The notes below the pieces were generated by a model. It was not told the DNA's origin and did no database searches. It saw only the letters and a program-made list of their open reading frames with translations. Below are positions 45,781 through 55,990 of a stretch of 64,000 nucleotides of DNA, in pieces. The stretch is taken from NCBI GenBank assembly GCA_022495995.1, contig JAFEMH010003630.1, positions 62,501 through 126,500 on the forward strand, read 5' to 3'. A program made the position numbers and the translations under genes. The DNA is from Adenophora triphylla var. japonica. Taxonomy: Eukaryota; Streptophyta; Magnoliopsida; Asterales; Campanulaceae. Position 1 is the first letter of the stretch. Each line of letters opens with the position of its first letter.

Positions 45781-45783
<3 letters not shown>
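45349..45783. mobile_element. CACTA (En/Spm)-type hairpin MITE
   Basis: Starts CACTACTATAAGGAAAAACG and ends with the inverse of CACTACAAGGAAAATG. The full 435 bp is one imperfect inverted repeat with many GTCTCTAAATTAGAGAC-like subunits, like the subterminal transposase-binding repeats of CACTA elements. The expected 3-bp target duplication is not clear because the right flank is a TA run. Confidence 0.85.

Positions 45784-45840
<57 letters not shown>
45784..45840. repeat. (TA)n microsatellite
   Basis: About 28 TA units directly abutting the CACTA hairpin element. Confidence 0.95.
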
Positions 45841-45843
<3 letters not shown>

Positions 45844-46780
45844 TTATAATAATACTAAAATACACTTATAAAATACACTTATAAATAATCTTATATTGAA
45901 AAAATTGTCATATACATCAAGTATAGACATTATACAAATATACACCTTATACACATGGCAAATATACCAAGCCCCACATAAAACTTGACACTCTTTGCAA
46001 GAAATGCCCAACTCTAAACCAATCAATATAATCAATTGAAACCACATACCAATCAATATAACTAATTGATACCACAAACCAACAAACTGATACCCAATTT
46101 CCTTCACCACTTCAGCTTGAGATAACATGACTGATTTAAAGCAAAACCAACCAAAAAAACGCAAAGCTGCCGACAACCAACTCAGATCATGCACATTATA
46201 GAATTTCCATAGACTTAACAAACAACCAATATAACTGCAAAAAACCAGCAAAATGCTGCCCAGTTGCATTAGCTACCCCACTCAGCAACCAAGAACCTCT
46301 GTTAATTAGCCCCATTTGATGACTATCTGAGATTTTCAAAAACCAACTGGTCCAAAACAGCAAAAAGAAAATAGCATACTGATGTTTCACTTTCTTAGCT
46401 TCTGTAAAATACAGAAAGCTGAGTAAAACTGAAGCTAAAAAACCAGCAAACTGGACCTTGACGACCTCAAACAACAAATTTGGCACACTAGAACACTTGG
46501 AAATCCATATAGAATCACCCATTACTGCCTTGGACCAGCCCAAACCTGTCCAACCCAAACCACTGCCAAGCCCAACAGCCAAGACCAAATCGACCCAGCT
46601 CACCAATGAGGCGGCTGCCTGGCCCATGCCGAGGCTGGCGCCTCACTCCCAGCCGTTTGGTTATAAATCTGCCCAGCTTCATGCGGGCGCCTAGAGAATC
46701 ATGATGCTGCTGCCTCACATCCAGAAAATCCACCCAAGAAATAGTCAAAATGTGACAATTGACAACAAATTTAGGTATTG
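45841..46780. other. Unassigned sequence left of the second Tat element
   Basis: Two overlapping minus-strand frames (45844-46269, 46196-46627) show hydrophobic but unrecognised text; no start/stop or splice logic supports a gene. GC content jumps near 46550-46700, where a palindrome module lies. It may be part of an LTR on the minus strand (a TTATAACC box lies beside the module), but no partner copy is in the window. Confidence 0.4.
46609..46715. promoter_or_regulatory. Palindrome module at 46.6 kb
   Basis: Four 12-bp near-palindromes: AGGCGGCTGCCT (46609), AGGCTGGCGCCT (46632), ATGCGGGCGCCT (46681), ATGCTGCTGCCT (46704). In-pair spacing is 23 and 23, pair-to-pair 72 and 72. Same motif class as the copia U3 array, in different surrounding DNA. 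Confidence 0.6.
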
Positions 46781-47425
46781 ATGCCGCAAGAAATGTGCTT
46801 ATCAATCTTCGTCCACGTGGCAGGACCAATCACTTGACTCATTGACCTGAAATCAGAACCCACGACTAGCCGGATTTGTCTCCGGCTTAGACCATCGGGC
46901 GTGAGAGTAAATATATGTTTTTTAGAGAGCAAATAATGTAATTGAACAGTGATATTCAAATGAAAAAATTGCACTTACCTCAAAACTGTTGTAGTGGTTA
47001 TGTATTTATAGTTGCTTTGATGAGGGCGGTTATTTTTGGCATGACTGCATTAATCCCGTAATTTGAGGGACGGTTACGTATCTTGCGAACGTGTCCTTGA
47101 ATGGCTCCTGATTTGTAGGGAACCAGTTATGGGAAGGAGCTGATCGTATGCCTGGACTCATTAGGTTGACGCTTGCTTGTTGGAAATAGGTCGACCTGAC
47201 TGATGGGTAGAGCTGGATCGTACCCGGAGTAGAAACTGGATCATAGAGTCGGACCAAGCCAGGTCGGGACCTCATGGGTCGGACAATGAGCTTAAGTCGA
47301 CTGATCCTATTGATGGGCCTTGGGCCTAGAAATTGATGGGCAGAACCGCTGGGAACTTGGTGGCAATAGTGTATAAATGATTGGGCTTTACCCGCTGGGC
47401 CTAGCTCGTCACCTTTGGTATGTTC
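46780..47425 (-). repeat. 3' LTR of T2
   Basis: On the minus strand it starts TGAACATACC right after the purine tract, with a CTATAAATAC box at 47004-47014 and a short hairpin (AGCCGGA...TCCGGCT) near 46870. The outer edge at about 46780 is a guess because the partner LTR is absent. Confidence 0.55.
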
Positions 47426-47710
47426 AGTGGCCCCCAACTTTCTGAGTTGACTTTGTCGACCAGGAAGTTAAACAAATTCCGATGCAGCTTACAATAACTC
47501 GCAGGTCGACGCTTGAGTTGAGGTTTACCCGATTGATGGTGACGTGGCTCAATCCTGATCATTGACTGTTGAATGGTTGGATCGTTAGGAGCGCCGTATT
47601 TCACAATCATTACTGTTTTGACGTTTCAGAACCGTCTTGGGAAACATTTTCCGAATTCAATTAGGAAAATAAACTTTTGAATTTTCCTTTTCCTTCTCAA
47701 TTACTGAAAA

Positions 47711-47717
47711 TATAAAA
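47711..47717 (+). promoter_or_regulatory. TATA box of the T2 antisense ORF
   Basis: TATAAAA in AAAATATAAAAGCCCCAATCC, about 200 bp upstream of the ATG, followed by a CT-rich leader. It points toward the antisense ORF, opposite to the LTR promoter, so this ORF probably has its own Pol II promoter. Confidence 0.55.
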
Positions 47718-47912
47718 GCCCCAATCCTTCTCCTTTACGAACTTTTACCTTCTCCAAACTCTTGCATAAATCCGGCGACGGCAATGTAAACAAAGAATTG
47801 ATTTAAAATCGAGCTTTCGTCTTCTCCAAGAACAACTCGTTTATCGATTAAGGTATTCTTCTCACCCTTCAAGACATTAGGGTTCAATTTCTTCGCTTTC
47901 TTTGATTTTGCC

Positions 47913-50900
47913 ATGGCTCGGACTTTTAGTAGTTAGCTCGGAGCTTGGTATGGCTATTGTAGTGTGAATCGTAGAGTCTGTAAGCACCTGAATGGGTTAT
48001 GGAGAGAGATAACGGTGGAGGAATGCTCTTCAATTTTAACCCGGTGGGGTTTGCATTTTACCGAATTAATCTTGCCTGTAGGAGAGAACTTAGGTGCCTT
48101 AGAGACGAGCGACCCAAGGATTGTGTCTTTTAATCTTTTCCATGAACTGCTTGACCACATAGCAGTATTCTACATTCAAGGTCCCAATAAACCCTCCTTT
48201 CTTAGGAATAGGACAGGATTTCCGAGGGAATCTAGGTCGCCCCTTAGTGTGTCTACTAGGTCCCTTGAGACTGCGTATATGACTAATTCCCCTGTTTCCT
48301 CTTCTTATACAGATATGGCGACTCAAGGGGGAGCTTCAGCCTCGACCTCCTCAAGCCCTCGTATCGTTAATGCCTTCGATTCCTCCGTTGTGTCTGGGAG
48401 GAATGAAAGGGGCTACATGCCCGAAAGACCACGCAAGGGGAAGCAAAATTTTCCTTCTAGGCTGGAGATGATTTACAACTTCTGTGAGGTGAGCAAGGAA
48501 GAATTTGAGGTAGCCATTTATAGCAAGAAGGATTTTATGGCCCAGTTTGGTGATTCTTACAAGGAGGATTCCACCATAGTCGCCTTCTACTATGGCCAAT
48601 TTGAGGCTGGCCTGAGGTTGCCATTGGATCCGTTCATAAATGAATTCTTGGAATGTATGGATGCCCTACCCCTCCAGCTGGGGGCTAACACTTGTAGGGT
48701 TTTGGTTTGTTTTGCTATGGTGTGTTGCTTCCTGGGGTACGAGCCCCGTATGAGGGTTTTTAGGAAGTTTTTTAGTCTCAAGTTTGATAAGGTTGATGGG
48801 ATAAGCACTCCTTCTAAGCCAAAATCCCCCAAGTTATTCATTAACCTCCCTGGTAAAGCTAGTGGTTGGAACTCTCATGTAGTGGTTGTGGAGAGCATGT
48901 TAGGATGGGAATTCCCTTTGCCTGATGCTGATTCCGAAGTAATGAGAGATCAGGATCACTGGGAGCCTTACTGGCACAGAGATCTGTATAAGAGGTTGGT
49001 CGAACTGGCAGCTAAAGGGCCCATCATCTGGGAAGTCTTAGGCACTACCAAGAATAATTTCATCCAGGCGGGGATGATGCTTGGAGATGGAGATGTGGTA
49101 CCTCTGGTGCCAATTGTAAGATGCCTAAGATATCCAGACTGGGTTACCCATGCCTTGGGTAGATTTGAGAAGAAGTGTTCGCTCTCTCAGAAGACCCCCA
49201 AGTACTGTAAAGATCATGGGGAGCATGTTGGTGGTAAGAATTTACTCGTCCCTTTATTGCTTGTACGTGGAACTTTTGAGATCGTACATAGGGTGCTTGA
49301 ATTGTACATGTAACTCTGAACCCGTAGATACTTTACTTGTAAGTAGATCTTGTAGTCTGTACATGCTTAGCTCGTATGTAGAACTTGGCATTACGATTTT
49401 TAGCTTGCGGTTTATTTGCTCGTATGTAGAACTTGTAGCTCGTACATAGAACTTTTCTTGAACTGACGAGCTAATACTTTGATTGCTTTGATTTTGCGCA
49501 GTTCTGACTCCTGCTCAAGAGGCAAATATGGGCCGAGCTGTTGACGTTAGGAAAAGCAAGGGGAGCTGTGGAGCCACCAATGCTCGGGAGAACCGCGAGG
49601 CAGAGGGGGTCAAGCGAAACGAGCTTCTGAAGTTGGTTGACCAAGATGCTACCCAATACATTCCTGCCGAAGATAATTTAGAGGGGCTGGAGGAGGAGCG
49701 AGCCGGAGGAGAGGCTCAAGGGGTTGAGGAGGGAGATGCTGCAGAAGTCGATGGAGCTGAGCAAAATGTGGAGCCAATCCGGGAGGTCGTCCGGACTAGA
49801 ACTCGAGCCCAGGCTAAGGCTAAATCCAAGGTTAACCCCCAAACCAAATCGCCCATCATAGATATTGATGAGGAAGAGGAGGATGATGACGCTCCTCTCA
49901 GCAAGAAGATTAAGATTGGAAAGTCCAAGGTAAGCTTGGCCAATGAGCAGGTTGAAACTTCTGAACAAGTGGATGCTGATGCTAGGGGACCCCAGTCCTC
50001 TCCTATCCGAGTTTCTTATGCCGAGCTAGTTCAAGCTCGTGTTGATGAATTGAGTGAGGTTGCTCCCCTTGTTGGGGTGAATTGCTTGGCTAGGGAGTAT
50101 CCCGAGCTGGAATATGGCCAGGTTGTCGTGAGGAGGGGGGCTGACCAAGATTTGGTCAAGAAGTATACCAATAGAGCCCTGACTCCAGAAGCTTGTCGTG
50201 CTAGGGTCGGGCTAGCCCATTCCGAGGTAACACTTGTAATTTTTTGTATTGCTATCTTTCATTTCCTTTGCTTGTCCCAAGTCTCCACCTTACTTCTGGT
50301 CGACCTAATCCCCTTTCTTTACTTGTCGTTTCAGTCTCTTGCCATGATAGAGCTATCAACCAGTTACTGGAAGGCTGCGGAAGAGCAAGAGAAGCTGGCC
50401 AAGACCATGCTGGCCCGTAAAAATGAGGAGTTGAATAAGATGGGGGAGGACTATGCTAAGCTGAAGGATGAGCTTGATAAGTTGAAGGAGACACACTCTG
50501 ATCTTGACTCGGCGTATGATGCCCTGGAGCTTGTGAAGGACAACGAGATTAAGCTTAAGGAAGATGCCTGGAGTAGACTGGGAGAAGCTAATAAGGAGCT
50601 TGCCACTCTTAAGAAGGATAAGAAGAAGATGCGGGGATCTAGAATTGGCGACCCAACAGTTGGAGGAAGGCTCCGTTACTCTAGCCAAGAAGCATGAGGA
50701 GCTCAGGACTGCTCGGCTTCAATGGGAGGTCGAGCTAAAAGCTGCTGTGGATGTTGCCAAAGAAGTGGCCGGTAAGGAGGCCGTCAAAGCTTATAAGGAG
50801 AGCGACGAGCTCCACAATTATATGACTGATAAAGCTAGAGGATTTTTTGATGTGGGTCGTAGCCATATGGCTCGATGTATCGTGGTGGACCCTTCTGTCA

Positions 50901-51247
50901 ATATATCAGTTGAGCAGCTGGCTAGGTGGGCATCAGAGGACCAATACAACACGGCAGCTCATCAGGGCCATCACTTGGTGCCCTATAATGATAATGATTT
51001 GGAGCTTATTGCCCAGGATGACGTGGAGGCAGAAGCTGAACTTTGGGTCCCTCCTCCTGTTGAACTCGTCAATTTCAACACTATTTTAGCGGAGCTCGAG
51101 GAGCCTGACGAGCCGGCCTTTGATGGCGACACTCCTGAACACGAATTTTCCGAGTCGGGTAAACCCATTGGCCCCCAGCAGCAAGAAGATCTCGTAGGTG
51201 ATCAAGCGACCACAAGTAACCAGGTTGAAGCCGAGCCGTCTTCTTGA
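47913..51247 (+). pseudogene. Antisense ORF of T2: gypsy-associated (Transposase_28-like) protein, 3 exons
   Basis: Proposed exons 47913-49233, 49502-50226 and 50335-51247, all GT/AG with phases that join; the 108-bp second intron keeps frame. The N-terminal half has the plant gypsy-associated domain (YGQFEAGLRLPLDPFINEFL, then cysteine-rich FAMVCCFLGYEP). The middle is acidic with an IDIDEEEEDDD stretch and basic KKIKIGKSK, like a nuclear localisation signal. The C-terminal exon is a long coiled coil (SYWKAAEEQEKLAKTMLA onward). Lesions: the ATG is followed after seven codons by TAG, and a run of four G near 50634 shifts the frame of the coiled coil. Otherwise over 1000 codons are preserved. 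It runs against pol, as in T1. Function unknown. Confidence 0.75.
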
Positions 51248-51584
51248 ATTTTAATTTGAATGGTTATGTAACAAACAAGCCCCAAACAATTTTTGCTTTC
51301 GTTTTGTAAATGCTGATGCCTTGGCCCAGTTTTTTGGGAGGTATCTTACTTATACATTTTTGGTTTGCTCTTGTCCTAGCCCGTTTTGGGGGACTGAGAC
51401 TTTATTTAATCGTAGCTGACTTTCATACTTTGAATTCCATGCTTTTGATTATAGCACGAATATATGTCGAGCTAGATTTAATGGGACAAATAAGTCGCTC
51501 CAAGTCTTGGATTGAATTAGTTTTTTGATAACTTAATCAACCTCGGACTTGTATAGTTTTTGCAAACAAGATTGACTAAGAGTC

Positions 51585-51955
51585 GAATCTGTTTAAGGGA
51601 GCGAAGCTGACCAAAAGTCGAGCTCACTAAAACAAAGCTGACTAAGAGTCGAGCTTGTTAGAGCGAAGTTGACTAAGAGTCGGACTTGTTAAAGAAACAA
51701 AGCTGATTGAGAATCAAACTTGTCAAAACGAAGCTGACTAAGAGTCGAGCTTGTTAGAAACGAAGTCGACTAAGAGTCAGATTTGTTAAAGGAACAAAGC
51801 TGATTAAGAATCAAATTTGTTTGAACGAAGCTGACTAAGAGTCGAGCTTGTTAGAACGAAGTCGACTAAGAGTCGGACTTGTTAAAGGAACAAAGCTGAT
51901 TAAGAATCGAGCTTGTTGGAACGAGATTGATTAAGAATCGATTCTGTTGAAATTA
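51585..51955. repeat. Short tandem repeats in the T2 spacer
   Basis: Alternating units of about 26-30 bp (AAGCTGACTAAGAGTCGAGC, AAGTCGACTAAGAGTCGGAC, AAAGCTGATTAAGAATCAAA), about 12 in all, with a higher-order period of two to three units. Located between integrase and the antisense ORF, as in T1. Confidence 0.88.
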
Positions 51956-52100
51956 ATGGAAAGTGTAACAAAATGTTTGTTCGAACAGAACTGTGATTTT
52001 TATTGAAGTAGGAACATGCTTACATCAAACGGAGAGCTAGAACTATGACAAATTCAAACTTGGAAACTGTACTAACTTTGAACTGAGCTAGAGAGTTGAA

Positions 52101-53999
52101 CTAGAAGTAGTATTTGCTAAGGTGAGTAGCGTGCCATGGGTGCTTCAACTCCTCACCACCTGGATGAGCAATCATGTAAGTTCCTTCTTTGATGATTCGA
52201 GTAACAATGTAGGGACCTTCCCATTTGGGAGATAACTTGTTCTGTTGAGTTCTCCTTCCTGTTGCCTCGATCTTTCTTAGCACGTGGTCACCCACTTGGA
52301 ATGATCTCGTCTTCACCTTCTTGTCATGGTAATTCTTTGTCCTCTACTTGTAGTTAACCATTCGTAAATGGGCTGTGTCTCGCTTCTCGTCAATCAAATC
52401 AAAGTCGATCAATCTGTTGGTGTCGTTCTGCTCTTGAACGAAGAAAACTGCTCTGGCTGTAGGAAATTGCAGCTCGGCTGGAGCCATGGCCTCCGACCCA
52501 TATATAAGAGCGAATGGGGTTTCCCCCGTATGCCCCCGAGTGGTTGTGCGAACTGCCCAAAGAGCAAGGGGGAGTTCGTCCAACCAGTTACTACACCGAC
52601 CAACCAAGCCCGTCTTGAGTGAAGAAAGGACGAGCTTATTTGCTGCTTCGGCTTGCCCATTGCCTTGAGGATAAGCCATAGAGGATTGCCAATGTTTGAT
52701 CCCTACTCGATTCATTTCTTCCTCGAAAGATCGGGAGAATTGTAGCCCGTTGTCTGACACTATGGCTCGTGGGATCCCAAATCGACACCATATGAAGTCA
52801 TGAATGAAATTGATGGCATTTTCTTCCGTAATGCAAGCTAGTGGCTTTGCTTCGACCCACTTAGTGAAATAATCAATAGCGACGATCACATACTTGCAGT
52901 TTCCTCGGGCGGGTGGGAAGTGTCCAATCAAGTCGACGCCCCACATGTCGAACGGCCAAATATGCCTTCATTTCCTCGATCCAACATTTGTCATAAACCC
53001 AATTTCTCAAGGGGTCCTCTACGCATTGAATTTTGACCCTTTCATATGCTGGATTCTCAAGGTAGGAGATAGGCTCTTCATGTGGCTCGTCTGTAGTGGC
53101 CAATTTCGAGAGCAGGTCGGCCAATTCATTCTCTTCTCGACCAATCCTCTGAATTTCCCAAAACTTCAAGTCTTTTATCAACTCCTTTACCAGTTCATAG
53201 TATTTGATCAGAGTAGAGTTCAGCACTTCGTATTCCCCTCGAACCTGGTTGACTATTAGCTGGGAATCACAATATGCTACAATTTTGGTTGCCCCAAAAC
53301 ATTTGGCGTACTCGATGGCTGCAACCAAAGCTTCGTACTCTGCCTGGTTGTTGGAGGCCTCGAACTTGAACCTCAAAGCTTCCTCATAGACCGTCCCAGA
53401 TTCTGGCTCGATCAATACTATCCCAGCTCCACTGACGCTCCTTGTTGCTGATCCGTCCGAGTACACCTTCCAGCAGTCGTCGGGTAGACAAGTGACGGGC
53501 TGGGACTCCTTCTCCTTTCCCTTAGCTTTCTCCTTCTGAACTCGCACCTTGCTATCTTCCTTGGTGAACGTCAGCTCAACTAAAAAGTCTGCCAAGGCTT
53601 GAGCCTTCAACGCCTTTCGAGGTCGGTACTCAATGTCGAATTCTGTGAGAGCAATTGACCAGTTGAGTAGACAACCTGAACTCTCCGGCTTGTGTAGAAT
53701 CTTTCTTAAAGGTGCGTTTGTGAGCACAACAATGGGGTGAGCTAAGAAATAAGCTCGCAGCTTCCTTGACGCCACGAATAAGGCATATGCGACCTTCTCC
53801 GCATTGTAGTACCTGCCATCAACATCTAATAGGGCCTTGCTAACATAATACACGGGCTTTTGAAGCCCTTCCTCTTCTCGAACCAACACATCTGCCACTG
53901 ACTGATCACTTACAGATAGATACACGAACAATGTCTCCCCCATAGTCGGGCTGCTCAATAGAGGAGGAGTAGCGAGATATTCCTTTAGCTGTTGGAACG
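52101..53999 (-). pseudogene. T2 pol: RT-linked RNase H, second RNase H, integrase (internally deleted)
   Basis: 53958-52873 reads the RT-connected RNase H (YYVSKALLDVDGRYYNAEK) and then a second RNase H (WKVYSDGSATRSVSGAG; NNQAEYEALVAAIEYA; CDSQLIVNQVRGEYE), the duplicated RNase H diagnostic of Tat elements. Near 52950 the sequence jumps out of frame straight to the integrase core (MWGVDLIGHFPPA; SDNGLQFS; AEAANK), so the HHCC zinc-binding part is deleted. The core is followed by a stop near 52344 and a separate C-terminal piece (WEGPYIV, HPWHATHLSKYYF) ending at 52101. Not functional as written. Confidence 0.92.
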
Positions 54000-54003
54000 A
54001 CGA

Positions 54004-55990
54004 ATGACTTTACGTGTTCATAACATCACATTACACAACTCCCTTTCAAGTTCCATAAACAGATACCAAGTTTCTATAAACTTTGGTTCTCAATTAACAA
54101 TGGCTTCCAACCCGTTTCCAACCAATATTTATACTACTTCCCCAATTCCATTTTAACCAATTAAGACATCGATGTGTAGCTAAAGTGCTCTACTTTAATC
54201 ATAATTAAAGAGGGTTCATTTATGCTCTAAGTTGATTAGATTTCCAAGCCTTAAAAGTTGATTCTGAATTTCCATTGCAGGGCACGACTCGTGCCCTATG
54301 GCACGACTCGTGCCTTTTTCCCCCTATTTTGATAAGAACGATTTGGACCAGTTTCACGAATCATTTTCACGAATGGCAAAAGGGCACGACTCGTGCCAAG
54401 GCCAAAATCAGATACCAGATTGCAGAGCATCAGCAGTTGTTTCACCAAGTTCCACTTACCACCTTCCTCTGTTTTTCCAAAGGCCAACACCAGTACCAAT
54501 TAACCAAGACCCAGTTTATATACAAAATTTAACACATAACTACACCCAAACCATGCCATAAGACATATATGCCCCATCCATCTTACCACAAATTCACTAT
54601 TCCATGATCCTTGTTCCTTTTCTTCAACCAACCCTTTCTAACCACTTTTTAAGCCAAGAAACTTAAGTAAACAAGTCCCAATATAGTTTATAACACGTTT
54701 CAACATTTTATAACTTCATATGCTCAACATTAAAAAGAATCTTAACAACTTACCTAAAATGATTCTAGAATTCCCAACACCCATTCAAATACAAGTTCCT
54801 CATTCTCAACCAAGTTCCCAAGGCTATGACATCCAAGTACTCTTATTCAACCCGACTCGTTTCCTTTTCCGTTTAAGCACCCAAATAAAAAGTCCAACCT
54901 TGACCGAGTTCATTATAACACCTAATATCAAGTTTTATAAATAATCCTTCCTGTTTAATTCCTAATTCCGAGGCCATTTTAATTGACTACTCATTACAAG
55001 AACCATGAATATCACCTAAATCCTTAACATTTCCAAGCCAAGTAAACGATCCGCCACTACCATATGAAATTCCAACCCGAACTTCCCTTGTTATTCTCAA
55101 AATCGTAAAAAGTGACTAACATTTCAACAATCATATATATAATATAGTAATGCCACACATAAATACCATTTTATCATTTTCAAGACAAACCTTATTCCAC
55201 TCAATCAAATAATTCATTTTTCCCTTTTTATTCCCACAACCCAAATAAATTTCGAGAATTACCAAAAGCCAAATATTTTGGTCCAATAATACAAAATATC
55301 ATTTCTAACACATAATATCATCATTCAACTTAATATGCACAACTATTTGAAAGAAATCATAATAACTTACCCAAAAATATGCTGAAATAAAAAGACGATC
55401 TGATCGGCTCTAAATGTTGTCCTCGGCTTCCTGATCGCTCCGCCGTAGTCGGATCGTAAATCGGACTAACGGGTTGATTTTTTAGGAATTTTTGAAAGAA
55501 ATGAATCAAAAAGTATTTGGAGAGGGAGGAAGTATTTTTCTCTTTCTCTCCCGAGCTCTCCTGGACTGAACCGTGGAATGCCGTGGAATGCCTTGGAAGG
55601 TTAGTGGAAGGTTAGGATATATATTAATAGATGTTACAATTTAACCCCTCTAAGCTTAAGTTATTTCAATTAAACCCTTAACCTTTCAATTACACCCAAG
55701 TCTCTCCATAATTTGTAAAGCTTTTTAATTAATATTTTCAATATTATGACTTTACTACAAAATTCCTTTTTATTCCATTTAGATATTAAATAATTAAAAT
55801 TAATTTATTAACACACTTAAAATATCACACAATTTATTTACATAATTAAAATGACAAATAATTTATTAAAGTGTTGAAACTAACACATAAAAATCCCACT
55901 TATTATGAAATGCAACCAATAAAATGCTACGGCCCCGCTCCACGTGCCCAACACGTGAGTAAAATGGTGCCTAGGTTTCGGGTCGTGACA
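54004..55990 (-). repeat. Ty3-type LTR, minus strand (LTR-D), truncated
   Basis: On the minus strand it starts TGTCACGACCCGAAACCTAG, the same start as the LARD LTR (TGTAACGACCCTAACCCTAG). Around 54400-54500 the text aligns loosely with the LARD LTR segment before its palindromes (GGTGTT...TTGGA, GATTTTGGC). The end is cut at about 54004 against T2. It carries the GGCACGACTCGTGCC module. No internal region or partner. Confidence 0.7.
54281..54397 (-). promoter_or_regulatory. Palindrome module in LTR-D
   Basis: GGCACGACTCGTGCC at 54281, 54300 (19 bp apart) and 54383. A degenerate half-site TTTCACGAAT has its CACGA at 54355, exactly 72 bp from the first site. A 13-bp local duplication (CACGAATCATTTT) separates the last two. 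Confidence 0.6.

Larger units (their letters stand above)
46780..54000 (-). mobile_element. Tat-lineage Ty3 retrotransposon T2, 5'-truncated
   Basis: Minus-strand order: pol with two RNase H domains and integrase (53999-52101), tandem repeats (about 51955-51585), antisense spliced ORF (47913-51247), purine tract GTTGGGGGCCAC (47426-47438), 3' LTR (47425 to about 46780). gag, protease and most of RT are missing on the right, where a Ty3 LTR starts near 54004. Same plan as T1, but the sequences are well diverged, so these are two separate families. Confidence 0.87.

Noticed and set aside
45844..46627. Two hydrophobic minus-strand frames as membrane-protein genes
   Set aside because: No family resemblance, ragged starts, overlapping in different frames; probably noncoding repeat DNA.
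20696..51247. Antisense spliced ORFs as host genes
   Set aside because: Both sit between Ty3 pol and LTR of Tat elements in the same orientation relative to pol, which fits element-encoded antisense ORFs better than two independent host genes.
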